A stretch of 64,000 nt of DNA from Parietaria judaica. Taxonomy: Eukaryota; Streptophyta; Magnoliopsida; Rosales; Urticaceae. The stretch spans positions 39,610,232 to 39,674,231 of the forward strand of contig OX940862.1 in NCBI GenBank assembly GCA_954871525.1, read 5' to 3'. Under the pieces are notes generated by a model. The model had not been told where the DNA came from. It worked only from the letters and a program-made list of their open reading frames with translations, and searched no databases. The translations under genes and the position numbers were made by a program. Shown here one piece after another: positions 21,034 to 33,218 of the stretch (within the stretch, counting starts at the first letter, position 1; each line of letters begins with the position of its first letter).

Positions 21034-21628
21034 GGAACTCTTCATGTTTAGAGGCAGAAAATTTTTTCAGTAGAATTTATATCTCTCAGTTTATATTCTT
21101 TATCCTGCTTGTAGCATCTTTGTTATTTCCAATATCACTGTAAATCTTGTTTCAAATAAGTTCTTCAACTAAATTTATATTTTGATATAAATTCATTTTA
21201 CTTATCAATATTATTACATCCAGTTGTTTATCATTGCATGTTATCCATTACATTCACGCTACATCTTTTCCGCTGCCCCATTGTATAATATATATACTGG
21301 ACTGCGTTTTTAATTGAGTTTCTTAGACTTAGATTTCGTTAAGTATTGTGAAAAGATAGACTCAGATTTAAGCTTCTTCGTCAGCTTTAGGTGATAGATA
21401 ACTTAACTTAGGCCAAACTATAAGAATATTCCTCATATATGATTGACTTCTAAAACAACGACTCATTCTCTCCAGACTTTTGATACATAATCCAAAATCT
21501 ATCAAACATTGGGTACATTAGCCGGAGTTTACCCAAAAAAATAAGTTACAAAATATTTTATAAGGCATATGTATACATGTTATTATTTATTCATATTTAA
21601 CGCGACAAAAAAAATATAATTTAATTAA

Positions 21629-23375
21629 GGGTAAACTCGGCTGCGGATTATGTACTTAATATTTATTTTTTACTTTTAATGTACCTAAATTTTATTCTGT
21701 TAGATTTTTTTTTGTGTTTTTCGTCACTTGACCGTCAGCGAGTTAGGGGTGAAACATTTATCCGCCATCCGCTGATCGCAACCGTATCCTATTCGCTCCG
21801 CTACGAAATATCCGTTTTTTTATCCATTTTTAGTCAACCGCTTAATATGGTTATGGATATCCGCAACTGCTTTTCATAATTGGATTGGTTAATAGTTATA
21901 TTTTTTAATATAAATTGGATATCCGCTTTAACCGCAACCAGATTTTAAATATAAAAAATAATTAATTAACCTAGGTAGGTTAAGGGATTGGTTAAGGGAT
22001 TGGATTGTCCCTTATATTAACCTAGGTAGGTTATATTATTTACTATGTCCATTGTTGTTTGAATATAGTATTTATTATAATTCAGATTTCATCTTGGCTT
22101 TTTAATAATCGTTTGTATTCATATTTGTATCTTTAGAATATGTAGCTAATATTCTAGTGTTAGACCATATGATTTTGTGGTCTTTTATGTCATACAAGTA
22201 TAGTTTGGTACTTTGGTTATTTATGAAATATTATTTATTATATTTTTGAATGTTTATGTTTCACTATTCTTACTATATTTTTATGTATGATGTATTTATT
22301 TTTTCACTAAAGAAATTAATTGGATAATATCCGCTATCCGCCTTAAATTAACCAATTCGATCCGCTAACCGCTAACCGCATATAAATTGGATAATCGAAA
22401 ATAAAAATGGTTAATGGATACAATTATTTTATATCCACATATGTGGATACGGTTAGTCAACATGCCCATATCCTATCCTATCATATCCACTTTCACCCCT
22501 AGCGAGTGATCCCTCCTTTACATGTATATTTTTTGTATTTTTGGCATAACTCGTTCTTTTTTTTTTCAAATTTCATGAATAAACTACCGTTGGAAAGCTA
22601 AAATATATAGATCTACAACTTTTGTGTTTTAGGTTTTGTAAAAAAAGTTAAAAAAAAATACGAAATTTCAATTACAACGTAAAACTGGACATTAGTTTAT
22701 GCAAAATATTTGTTTCGAGCAAATTTAAATATATTTCATGATTTTTTATGATGAAACAGGACTTTTTATGATGAAACGCAAAAATTCAAAGTTGTATACA
22801 ATTTTTTTATCTTTCCAATGATAGTATATTCATAATTTTTGGACAAAAAATGAGTGAGTTATTCCAAAAATATGAAAGATGTGATGTGAAAAAATATTTT
22901 GTATTTTTCGCATAAGTTACTCATTTTTTATCCAAATTTTATAAATAAACTATCGATGGAAAGATAAAATATTTATCTACAACGTTTTAATTTTACCTTT
23001 TATGAGAAAAAGCCATTAGGTATATTAAAATTTGATCGAACAAATATTTTGCACTACACTAATGTCCAATTTTACGTTGTAATTGAAATTTTGTATTTTT
23101 TAATTTTTTTTTTACAAAACTTGAAACACCGAAGTTGCAGATATATCTCTTAGCTTTCCAACGGTAGTTTATTCATAAATTTTGGACAAAAATGAGTGAG
23201 TTATGTCAAAAATACAAAAACTATATAGAGGAGGAATCACTTGTTGACAGTCAAGTGACGGAAAACACAAAAATATTTAACGGAATCTAGTTTGGGTACA
23301 TTAGCAGTCGAAAATAAACATTGGATACATATCCACAACCAATCAAACATTAGGTACATTAACTGCAACTTACCC
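21629..23375. mobile_element. Mutator-like long inverted-repeat element, copy 1
   Basis: It is flanked by perfect 9-bp direct repeats TTTAATTAA at 21620-21628 and 23376-23384. The ends are GGGTAAACTCGGCTGCGG and, reverse-complemented, GGGTAAGTTGCAGTTAATG. Nearly the whole element folds back: arms share CGTCACTTGACCGTCAGCGAGT / GTCAAGTGACGG, TTTTTGTCCAAA and the ACAACGTAAAACTGGACAT block. A 9-bp duplication with long TIRs is typical of Mutator-like elements. The left arm is split by a nested hAT element at 21745-22500. No transposase is present. Confidence 0.88.
21745..22500. mobile_element. hAT-type MITE nested in the Mutator-like element
   Basis: Ends AGGGGTGAAA and TTTCACCCCT are perfect inverted repeats. 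The flanks AGCGAGTT and AGCGAGTG agree at 7 of 8 positions, and the host element's AGCGAGT is thereby duplicated. Both subterminal zones carry many copies of ATCCGC/CCGCTA-like motifs (TATCCGCTATCCGCC, CCGCTAACCGCTAACCGC). It is therefore younger than its host. Confidence 0.83.
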
Positions 23376-23439
23376 TTTAATTAAATTTATTTGCCCCCAG
23401 AATTAAATAGAGGAATTGGTAAGAAAAAAAAATACTTAA

Positions 23440-24087
23440 GGTGGCGTTTGGTTTACTGGTTTGAGAAATCAATTTTGCAATTTGGTTTAGCAAACAAGTC
23501 TGAGAGTTTAGTCTACCAAACTTGTTTGGGAGTTTGATTTTTGTTAATTTATGGTTGAATTTAAATTAAAAAATGAATAAAATACAATTTATGTTACAAA
23601 AAATAAAGTATGTTTTATTTGAAAGTAATATATATTAATATTATGTATAAAAAATATTTTCTATAATACAAAAAAATATTCATATTTCATGACTCTAATT
23701 ACATGTTTAACTAATGTAATATATAAAGTAATAAATATTCCGTTTCAAGAGTTTTTATCATTGTAATTAAGTTAGTATATAATAATATACATATTGTAAG
23801 TAAATTTATAAATATGATAGTAGTATCATTAAAATATATAATTATATATAAAAAAAATTTTAACTATTTATTATTTAAGTTAATTTCAAAATTAATATCT
23901 TATTATAAATAATATAATACTGTTATAGAATGGTAATATATTATTATGGTAATTTTGTACGATAGAGTTGAAGACTAAAAATAGAAAAAAATATCTTTAA
24001 GTCGTTTTCTGTTTTCCTTCATTAAAATTTCAGTGATCTTCGAGACCAGTCTCAGAAAACAGAGGCAACTGGTAACCAAACATGGTC
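23440..24087. mobile_element. Possible MITE
   Basis: The left end GGTGGCGTTTGGTTTACTGG and right end CCAGTTGCC..ACCAAACATGG-type sequence are inverted relatives (right end reads GACCATGTTTGGTTACCAG on minus). The interior is AT-rich and non-coding. Target duplication not resolved. Confidence 0.45.
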
Positions 24088-24489
24088 TGCGAAACCAATA
24101 TGACACTATCCGTTCTCCGTCAATAGTTACACAATAACGAACTCAAAAACTAAAAAAGATAGCAACTTATATAATTTTTTGGGTAACATACCCACTTGGC
24201 AGACTGGCCATTTAATTTCGGAACTATACGAAATCGACTATTTTACCCAAAACTAGATATTCAAACTTATAATTAATTTTGGTAAATCCCAATATATTAA
24301 TAAATAAAAAGATATATTGTATATATAATTAGTCATTAGCTGATTAGCTTGTAAAAAATAGTTAATTGCTTATCATCCCTTTTATCAATAATGTAAAATT
24401 GCGGTGACCAGCGTATCGGTAAAAAAAAAAAAAACTAATATATAGTTAATTTCTCACAGGTATTGAAAAACAAATTTAATTATTAATAT

Positions 24490-24900
24490 ATATAACATCT
24501 AAGACATTTGTTTATTATCAGTATATATGTTCCAAATTTAATTAAATGTGCTTTTTGTATACCGTTGTCGCCGGAACTTCGTCGTCGCTGCGAAAAGCCA
24601 AACATCGGGAACCTGCAAAACAAAGGTTAGGAAAAACTCCGAGAAGGCTGAGTCGCGGACTAGGTCGCTCTCGTTAAGGTGTTTCGATACTCTTCCTCGG
24701 TGCTCGCAGTTCGTGTTTTCCCTGTCACTCCCAGGATAAAACAGCCCAGATCTTTTCTGTCTCGACCGACACCGTGGACTCGGTATCGATCGGAATCACT
24801 CAAACCCTCGGAATACTGAATATTGCTCTGCGATTTTGAGATGTGAAAAACGAGAACCAGAGCTCTGTATATATAGTTGAAGAAAAATGTTTACGTTATG
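24490..24900 (-). pseudogene. 5' fragment of a protein gene (promoter, 5'UTR, first codons)
   Basis: On the minus strand a TATA-like TATATATACAG (about 24869) is followed by a mixed-composition leader. A good 3' splice site comes next (TTTGTTTTGCAG ending at 24613), and eight bases later an ATG at 24605-24603 opens MFGFSQRRRSSGDNG. Homology-looking, non-AT-rich sequence ends near 24545, after which the frame runs into AT-rich DNA and a stop near 24490. This looks like the first exon region of a gene cut off early. The start MFGFS-RRR resembles some plant kelch-repeat proteins, but that link is a guess. Confidence 0.4.
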
Positions 24901-25089
24901 AAAATAACGTTCAGAAAAATGAACGTGGAGAGAAAGTGGGGTTTGTGGACTGACCAAACGCATAAGACTGAATCTTTTTCCCGTCACCGCACCGCGCCAC
25001 GTACGGTCAGCGGTGCGCGCGTGGTAGATTGGTGGTGCATTTGGGTTAGTCTTTTCCCTTCCACAAAATTGTGTGACCCAAAAGGCCCA

Positions 25090-25715
25090 CCGTAAATCCT
25101 AACCACCGTGGCATCTTCATGAATTACTCTCACTCCTTAATACTCTCGTTATCTCTCTTTATTATCGCTGCGGCTTCGCTGCCGTTTGTTCCGACCAGCT
25201 CCGGCCACGAGTCTTTACCTGCATAAACCATTAACTCCATAAACAATGTTGTGTAATAGTTCAAAAGCGCTAAATACATATATTATTTCAATCCCAACAA
25301 AAAAAAATGAATGTAATTTATATGAAAAAGAAAATATAATTGACCGGAAAAAGAAAATATAATTGAAATTCTATTTAGAACAGAAAGGGGACTTCATAAA
25401 TAAAAATGAGAAAGGATATTCGAAGATAATAAAAAACATGGTATGAAAACCGTCTAAGTCATCCCTCCCACCATCTCATTAGAAAAATTGATTACTATCG
25501 ACCAATTATTATAAAACGATGAAATAATGTAGTGAAAAGAAGAAGAAAAAAACTATATTTTAAAAATTGAAACAGTTAAAACCCGAGACCAGTAAATTTC
25601 AGGGCCGGGTTTGTCAAAGTCAAGACTAGAATGTTTGAGTTCACCATTAATCGGTAGAAAAGTTTCACACTTATAAATTTGCATTTGTTATATAATTACT
25701 TGATGGACAAGACAT
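25090..25715 (-). pseudogene. Potato type I proteinase inhibitor pseudogene, truncated (copy 1)
   Basis: Exon 1 (25700-25715) still reads ATGTCTTGTCCATCA and the donor GT is intact, but the last exon base is A where the intact copy has G. Exon 2 starts at 25218 behind an intact TGCAG acceptor and encodes GKDSWPELVGTNGSEAA, closely like the intact copy at 39592. A one-base deletion after SIKE (near 25128) throws the frame into a stop. Homology ends before the second half of the fold near 25090, so the reactive-site loop and C-terminus are lost. A TATA box (TATAAATAG on minus) lies at about 25842, and a conserved upstream block (TAATCTCTTGAG at 25791-25802, plus-strand view) is shared with copy 2. 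Confidence 0.83.
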
Positions 25716-25890
25716 AATTGATAATATTAATCTCTCGTTTGCTTCTCTTCTCGTAATATATAATAATGTATATAGTTTGTGTACGAGTTTGTAATCTCTT
25801 GAGCGAGTTGATGATACGATTATTAACGTTGTTCGTTATCTATTTATAGAAAAACTCTATGATTCCTTTTCCACTTTCCAAATTAAGAAT

Positions 25891-26795
25891 GGTAAATTGC
25901 GGCTAATGTACTCAATGTTTGATCTTCTGCGGATTAATGTACCTAATGTTTGATCCGTTAGATATTTTCGTGTTTTCCGTCACTTGACCGTTAGAGAGTT
26001 ATCCCCCTCTATATGTACACTTTTCGTATTTTTGCCATAACTCACTCATTTTTTGTCCAAAATTTATGCACGACCTATGGTTGAAAAGATAATAGATAGA
26101 TATACAACTTTATTTTTTCAAGTTTTGTAAAATAAGTTTTGCAAAAATAAAAAATTTCAAATACAACGTAAAACTGGACGTTAGTTTAATGCAAAATATT
26201 TGTTTCGAGAAAATTTTAATATACTTGATGAATTTTTATGATGAAACCTAAAAGAAAAAAGTTATAGATAAATATTTTATCTTTCTAACGTGTATTTATT
26301 TATAAATTTTGGACAAAAAATGAGTGAGTTATGGCAAAAATATGAAGATGTGATGCGAAATAATATTTAATGTTTTTGGCATAAAACACTCATTTTTTGT
26401 CCAAATTTATAAATAAACACCCGTTAGAAAGATAAAAATTTTATCTACAACTTTTTAGTTTTACGTTTCATCATAAAAAGTCATTAAGTATATTAAAACT
26501 AGTGTCCAGTTTTCCGTTGTAATTAAAATTTCATATTTTATAAAAACTGTTTTTACAAAACTTAAAAAACTAAAGTTGTAGATCTATTTCTTATATTCCA
26601 ACCATAGGTCGTACATAAAATTTGGACAAAAAATGAGTGAGTTATGTCAAAAATACGAAAAGTGTACATATAGAAGAGGATAACTCTTTAACGGTCAAGT
26701 GACTGAAAACACGAAAATATCTAACGGATTAAATATTGGGTACATAATCCGCAGAAGATGAAACATTAGATACGTAACGTAGCCACAGTTTACCC
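25891..26795. mobile_element. Mutator-like long inverted-repeat element, copy 2
   Basis: This is the same family as 21629-23375, with shared blocks such as CGTCACTTGACCGTTA, TTTTTGTCCAAA and AACGTAAAACTGGACGTTAG. Ends GGTAAATTGCGGC and, reversed, GGGTAAACTGTGGC. Flanks AATTAAGAA and AATTAATAA agree at 8 of 9 positions. Arms of roughly 400 bp fold back on each other. It sits just upstream of inhibitor copy 1's TATA box. Confidence 0.83.
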
Positions 26796-27106
26796 AATTA
26801 ATAATATAGCCGAAATAATAAATGACTTATTATTGGGTAGCTACTACGGTTTCGTATAGTATTGTCTACTTGGATGTTGTGTATGCAACAAAACGACTCG
26901 TTTAACGGCTCGGTAAGAATGATAAACTAAGAGAGTCCCGATCATATTGGCAAAGGGCTGTATTTATTTACTTATTTATTTATTAAGGCTGCCATAGATG
27001 GTAGATAAGGTGTACATTGCATAATGTTTTTTGTTTAAGAAAATATTGTTTTTAACAACTGAATATAAAATATCGAGACATATGAATTGTAGTGGATGAT
27101 TTTTAT
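26796..27106. other. Spacer without recognised features
   Basis: AT-rich DNA without an open frame of note. It contains short TTTATTTACTTATTTATTTATT repeats near 26960. Confidence 0.5.
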
Positions 27107-27107
27107 T

Positions 27108-27864
27108 AGGGGTGCAAGCGGACCGGGTACCCGGATTTTTTGAGATACCCGCTACCCGGATCCGGAATCCGTTTTTTTTTTAAATTGAAACCCGGATCCG
27201 GATATTTTTATATAAAAACCCGGAAATTCGGATCCGGGTTAAAACCCGGTTTTTAAATAAAAAACCGGTTTAAGAACCCGGATCCGGATTTTTATCCGCT
27301 TTTGGTTTTCAAATCCGGTTCCGGGTTATAATACGGATTAGAACCTAAATTTTATATTTAAAAAAAACTTGGAGTAATTATAGCCAAAATTAAAAAATCA
27401 AACTATATCATAAACATAACATATATACTTACAATAATATTATGTAATTAACATAATAAATACATCTAATGTTTTATACTATTAGTATTATGAGAGAAAA
27501 AAAATTATATCAATTTGGACTAGAAGAAACAAAGGATTAATCTACAACATTAGTTTGGAGTTAGATGAGAAATAAATAAATGAATATTTCTCTTGATATA
27601 AATTCAATATGTATTTTTTTTTGTATGAAATTCTAAATATCTTTATGTATATATTTAATAACCGGGTTTTAGTAAGCTACGATGTGAGTTCCGGGTTTTT
27701 TATTCTCTAAATCCAGTACCCGGAACCGGGTTAATCCGGATGCGGTTTTTTTAATAAACCGGTTCCGGTTTAATCCGGATTAATACGGTTCTGGTTTATT
27801 TTAAATACGGTTCCGGTCCGGATGCGGTTTAAAACCCGTACTTCCGGGTTTTATTTGCACCCCT
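27108..27864. mobile_element. hAT-type MITE with CCGGATCC subterminal arrays
   Basis: Inverted ends AGGGGTGCAA and TTGCACCCCT are perfect. Both subterminal zones carry dense CCCGGATCCGG, ACCCGG and GGTTCCGG motifs. The flanks are T-rich and a target duplication cannot be fixed. Terminus and layout match the nested element at 21745 but the subterminal motif is different. Confidence 0.78.
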
Positions 27865-27865
27865 A

Positions 27866-29160
27866 AATTTTTTATCATCTATTTTACACAATCACTTGTA
27901 AATTAATTTGTTATTATTTAGAGCGAATAAATTAATTGTTTTCAACTTGTTACTACAATGATTCTTTAAATTATTCGAGCGTTACTAAATTTATTACTTT
28001 TTTACTTAAACTATGCCGTGTTATGCCGCAAGGATGCTGCCACGTGGCGCTGGGTGCTGCAGGAGGCGCTGCTTCGACACTGGGTCGAAGCCGTGGCATG
28101 TTAATTTCTGTCTTTTTCTCGTTTTTTCTCTATTGAGTTAGGCTCGTGCTTTTTCTCGGCGTTGGATTTATGTTTCGTTAATTTCTCGAATTGAGCTTCT
28201 CGCAGTTGTATATTGGTCGGCTTTGACTTTTTGACTTTTGAGCTGAGTCTCGTGGACTTTTCTCGTTCCATGATCCGGATCTTGTGGGCCTTTGTCATCT
28301 TGTCGATCTGAGTCTCGTGGATTGTCCTTTTGTGTGCCTAGCTTCGTGGGCTTTTGAGCTTCTTTTTTGTTTTGTTTTTCTATTAGGCCTCAATTTTATA
28401 GCATTAAAAAATCACTATTAAGACTAATTCAATCAGAGAGATCGAAAAGTTGAACGTGTAGCACGGCCTTTTTTTTTTGTTACAAATAAACTCTTTGAGC
28501 ATAAGTTAGATGCAAATCCCTATATATTGTTTGAGAAATAAATATGCCTTTATGAGTTTTTTTCTTCTTCTTTTTCTTCTATTCTAAGAAAAATACACTT
28601 GCACAAATTACACTTGCTATTTATAGTATTGTGCCGACTTAATCTACTTGATTGTGATTGAAAATAATCAGTTGTCACTTACAACAAATGAATCTTGTCC
28701 TCTTATTATTATTATTAATATTATTATTATTATTAGTTACTTATATTACTATGAGACTTTTTAGTAGAACATAATATAATTTAAGACTTTTTATTAAGAT
28801 ATATTATATATGAAAAAGTATTCGATTGTAGATCTTTGGCTACAGATTAATATTTTTTTTTTTTTTTTTTTTTGTGAGATTGGCGGGCCTAGTGTACTGG
28901 TTCTAGTCTAAAACTAGCTTATACTTGTTGTTAAGTGTTAATAGCAATTTATGACCTAGTAATAAGTCCTAGATGTTTTAGTACAAGGTTCATGGATATT
29001 AAATATTCATTACGACAGAAAACACTTGCACAAACTACACAAATATTAGTGTTGCAAGATGCAACTTAATTGTTATTACACATAGTTTTCAGTCACGACC
29101 AAGTGTCTCAAATAAGAAGATATATAGCATCTTTTTATTTTATATATAGCGATGTTAATG
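27866..29160. other. AT-rich intergenic region
   Basis: No gene is recognised. A locally GC-rich stretch at 28020-28100 (GCCACGTGGCGCTGGGTGC) contains a G-box-like CACGTG. From 28600 on, AT-rich DNA contains trinucleotide TTA repeats (28700-28735) and a T-run near 28853-28873. The motif AAACACTTGCACAAACTACAC near 29020 recurs in similar form near 28600. Confidence 0.45.
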
Positions 29161-30025
29161 TCATCCAATAATGGGAGTTACAGTGACGATCCCAGAGTCA
29201 TTGACCCGAACGTAGACTCTGTCGCAGATGTAAATGGTAGCGACAACAGTGTTCTGGGGGATCACTATCACTTCCTTCAGACTCTCATTCTCACTCCTTA
29301 TGAAATCCGCAGCTTCGTTGCCGTTTCTTCCCAACAGTTCCGGTCACGAATCCTTACCTGCGTTCCATCAATAACGTATCGCTTGAATGATCAGGCCTTA
29401 AAAAGACAAATGGTGTACCGGTTACCGAGATTTTCGATATGAGTCTTACTAGGGGGCGGAGAATTATACATTGAGTTAAAATAAATTGAAAATCGTGAAA
29501 TATAAAAAAATTAGGGTAATTTTTTTTACGAAAACGAGGCTAGCCTGCCTGCCTTTTTTGGTTTATAAAAAAACTTTTGATTCCTTGGTGCTCTGAAAAT
29601 TTGTACCGGTTTCGATCTCGCTTCCTTAAAATTTGTTTGAGTAATCGGTGTGTGTGATAAAGATCGGTAGATAAAATTGGTATTTGGTTAATTGCTTTTT
29701 GGCATTGGAAAAATCCGAAGTTACTGGCTTTGAACATATGTAACAAAATAACTGTATTATTATATCTACGTTTGAATCAGTTTTTGAAATAGTATTTTAA
29801 TTGGTTTAAAATATATAATTGTAGAATAATAAAATATTTAGTTTGCAAAATGAACATAATAAAATGGGTTAGAAGTATATAACAATTATCAATCTACCGG
29901 TTTATTGTACTAGTACCAATAATTACAGCCTTGAAAATTGGGTACCAATAATTTATATAATATATGTTGAAATATATACGACGAATAAAATTGGCATGGG
30001 TGTAATTACCTGTTGGACAAGACAT
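29161..30025 (-). pseudogene. Potato type I proteinase inhibitor pseudogene (copy 2)
   Basis: Exon 1 (30010-30025) reads ATGTCTTGTCCAACAG followed by donor GTAATT. Exon 2 (29161-29357) is exactly 197 bases, as in both intact copies, and ends in TGA. The first residues are GKDS, then TGA where the other copies have Trp, then PELLGRNGNEAADF and the inhibitor fold through VYVRVNDSGIVTVTPIIG. This single TGG-to-TGA change is the only clear defect. The loop region reads QNTVVATIYICDRV, so the conserved Arg after CD is retained here. A TATA-like TATATAAAC (minus) lies near 30115. Recent loss of function is likely, because splice sites and frame are otherwise preserved. Confidence 0.85.
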
Positions 30026-31864
30026 GATTAGTTCTGTAATATGATTATATGAGGTTGGGTTTTAAGGATAATGTAATCTCTTGAGTGAGTTTATTGATGA
30101 TCTTCTACGTTGTTTATATAGTAAAATATAGCCAAATACTTGACTTTTTAATCTACATTGTATTACAGATATATGCCTATAATTATTAATTATCTCTTGA
30201 CGTGTATGTATGGAAGTATTTTTTTCTTCATGGCTGCTTCCAGCATTAGGTGCCTCGTCTGGTATTAAATATATAGCATTTACACGTACACATACAACAC
30301 TTGAAACTATCACAACTATGAACCATGCATGCGTTTGATGATTTAAGAAAAAATAAAACTGGCTTTATTCTAAATGAGAGAAGAGAACCATGTGTTTGAT
30401 AAAGTGAACCTACGCCTCTGACTTCGAGGATCATTGAGAGCCTTAAAAGCACCTTCAAACTTTTGTCATCAAAACTTGATAAAATTTTCAATAAGTAGAC
30501 GGCAAGTAATAAAGACATAACAAAGCTCCAACCACCGGAAGGGAAATGCATGAATCGGGAATTGGACCCAATTAGGGTTCATGATGAGCCCATTGGGCTT
30601 CTCGGGTCTGTTAAGGACCATCGTTAATATGTTGGGCTCGCCCAGGTCAGATAAAGTAAGTATATGGAGTTAATAATATATAAGATTAATTATTAATAAT
30701 GACCTAATGGGCTTGACCCATTTAACTAAGCCAAAACCCATTAGGTTATTCTAGGTTGGGTCTAAAAATACACAACTTAGAGTTCATAATTAACATTTGA
30801 ACTCGCGAATTGGCTCATTTAACATTTGAACTCGCGAATTTCGCCAAAGCCCATTAGGTCAAGCTGCCCCTTACACCCGAGCTCGCAAATTGGCTCCTTC
30901 CCGTGTGGCGAGATTGCATCATCATCCAATAACCGAGAAAGGCCTAGCAGACATGTGATTTTAATATGCACACTGCAGAGTTCTCGCAACGACGTGGTGG
31001 ACAAGATGCAGGCTCGACATTTGTGGAATTGTGATCCTGAGCCAAACACTGCCCAAAGCCGCATGCACCTCGAGAAAATTCGGCCAGAAAATATCAATTG
31101 GAAAAAGTGCCAAAAGTCTAGTAACGTATTGAAACCGAATTATTTTTGATCCTCGTATTTAATCTAGATTAATCTTTCGAGGATATCCCGAAATTTTCGC
31201 CTCAAAATTGAGAATAATCTTCGAAAAACCCAACACCACTATCGATATAAACTCAACTAAATGTATTTGTAATATGTTGTACTATGTTTGGTTACAAGAT
31301 ATATATTTATATATAGATATATATTGGCGGAACCAGGTTCTTTATTTAGAGGCGGTATAAATTTTTGTGTCAAATAAAAGCATATAACCAAGAATAAATT
31401 CGTAAATAAAAAAGAATTATTGTATTTTTTTAAAAGGGTTATTGTACAAAGTGTCCATTTTGTGTCAAATGTTTAAGAAAAATGCATAGTGTGTGTATTT
31501 TTTACTCTGACACATGAGCATTTTTCTTAAACCTTTGATACAAATTGGGTATTTCTTACAATTTCTATTTTTTAAATGAAAATGGAGGAAATATTTTGAA
31601 AGGAGATTCTCTCTCGCTATACATAGAGCCCTCTATGTCGATGCTTATATTTCAATGTTTTGAACATTGAAATGTAAGAATGAAGATATAGCCGAAATGC
31701 ACGACTTATAGTATTGGCGAGCTACACTACTTACGTGTAACTCTTTTTCTTTTCTTTTTTTAATATATCTATTCTCAACTTGAGTTTATTGCTGATGTTA
31801 CATTTAGGTGGTAATTTGTTAAACTAGCTAGGTTTAGCAGCATGTTCCTTTTTTATATTTTTTA
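30026..31864. other. Intergenic region with LTR-like debris and a small inverted repeat
   Basis: From about 30540 to 31235 the base composition and motifs (CCCATTAGGTT, GAGCCCATTGGGC, end AAAACCCAACA) suggest part of an LTR on the minus strand, but neither second terminus nor target duplication is found. A 29-bp unit TAACATTTGAACTCGCGAATT is tandemly duplicated at 30791-30840. A palindromic stretch of about 130 bp lies at 31436-31565 (GTTTAAGAAAAATGC / GCATTTTTCTTAAAC). No coding region is visible. Confidence 0.4.
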
Positions 31865-32313
31865 GGGATAATAGCGGCATAAGTTCTCAACCTTTACTCA
31901 ATTGGGGCGGCATAGCCCCAACCCCATTTAATAGCGGTATAAGTACCAAAAGATGATTTCCGTCCATATTTGACTAACGAAAGTAGTCAACGTTTGCGTG
32001 GTCAGCTTCTCATCAACATGGACGCCACGTAATCCGACATGTCACCATACACGTCAACCTCGTGTCATCAAATTTAATGCAATCGCCATTAATTTTGCAT
32101 TAAATTTGATGACGCGAGGTTGACGTGTATGGTGACATGTCGGACTACGTGGCATCCATGTTGATGAGAAGCTGACCACGCAAACGTTGACTACTTTCGT
32201 TAGTCAAATATGGAACGGAAATCATCTTTTGGTACTTATACCGCTATTAAATGGGGTTAGGACTATGCCGCCCCAGTTGAGTAAAGGTTGAGGACTTATG
32301 TCGCTATTATCCC
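31865..32313. mobile_element. Palindromic Mutator-type MITE (GGGATAATAGCGG family), copy 1
   Basis: It is flanked by perfect 9-bp repeats TATTTTTTA (31856-31864 and 32314-32322). Ends GGGATAATAGCGGCATAAG and, reversed, GGGATAATAGCGACATAAG. The two halves are almost completely complementary, with centre near 32085 (TTAATGCAATCGCCATTAA). Confidence 0.88.
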
Positions 32314-32322
32314 TATTTTTTA

Positions 32323-33215
32323 TTTTGGCAATCAATTTGGAAAATCTTCAAACTTGCCATTTGTTTTTATTTAGCTTCCCACTTTGTCAAAGCACTCCTA
32401 AGTTTGAAGTTTTGTTTATATAAAATCTCTTTCATATTTTTATTAATTTCTACAGAAGTTTTTTTATTTATTTATTTTTATTATCCGCGGTTGCGTACCA
32501 ACACACAAAATTTTCAACACGTGGGACATTTGACTAACTTGCTGATATCTATTGGTATTTGCTATTATCCCTTTACACAATGATCGCTTCATATCTTTCA
32601 GCCATTTTGAAATAGAAATTTATTTAATGTGAACATACATTGTCATTCAACTAGACGCATTAATTGGTATATGTTATCCTAATGTTCAGCTATAGTATAG
32701 AGCAGATTAATAAAATGTATTGCCATTTTCGGACTTAGTACGTATTTGACCATTTTATGGTGTTCCTTTACTATATTCATGGGATTTTTTCTTTATATAT
32801 TTTTATTCCATTTTTTTGTTGTAAGAATATAATTTGTGTAGAAAAACTGAAGTATACTTCCAAAATATATATTAGTACCATTCCATTGTTTATTATTTTT
32901 CTTTTATACACTTGTTATAGTATATACGAAAATACATCATATGTTTATATAATATATTAATAATTTTGATTTAATATGTTTAACAAATCAATCGAATATT
33001 AAAAAAAAATGAAAGGTAGTATCAAAATGATACTTAAAGGGTTGTATTTTGATTGTCTTAAAATAAAAGTATATATTTACTTTTTTAGTCAAAGATGGAG
33101 GCCCGAAATTTCGCTAAGCGAACTCGAATCCCAACTAGGCTGGCACCCAAGGAACGCAAAGTAAAAATCGGGGCTCGGGATAATATAAATGAAAATATCA
33201 AAGATTACAAACAAA
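32323..33215. other. AT-rich spacer
   Basis: No gene is recognised. A short open frame at 32757-32960 is AT-rich, hydrophobic and unsupported. Confidence 0.5.
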
Positions 33216-33218
33216 ATT

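Larger units (their letters stand above)
15569..21300 (+). mobile_element. Endogenous pararetrovirus (Caulimoviridae-like), decayed
   Basis: In order along the plus strand: capsid-like region with CCHC zinc knuckle, aspartic protease, RT, RNase H, a separate downstream ORF, then an intergenic region with a duplicated block and a TATA box. There is no integrase and no LTR, as in plant pararetroviruses. The presence of a second ORF of the WWDxY type downstream of RNase H resembles florendovirus-like integrants, but genus cannot be settled here. The left end is abrupt inside an LTR and lacks most of the movement-protein region. The right boundary is not resolved (somewhere between 21060 and 21600). 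Many stops and frameshifts make it non-functional. Confidence 0.85.

Noticed and set aside
29152..29442. Plus-strand frame of 96 codons
   Set aside because: Shadow of the minus-strand inhibitor exon 2.
32757..32960. Hydrophobic 67-codon frame
   Set aside because: AT-driven Ile/Tyr/Phe composition without support.
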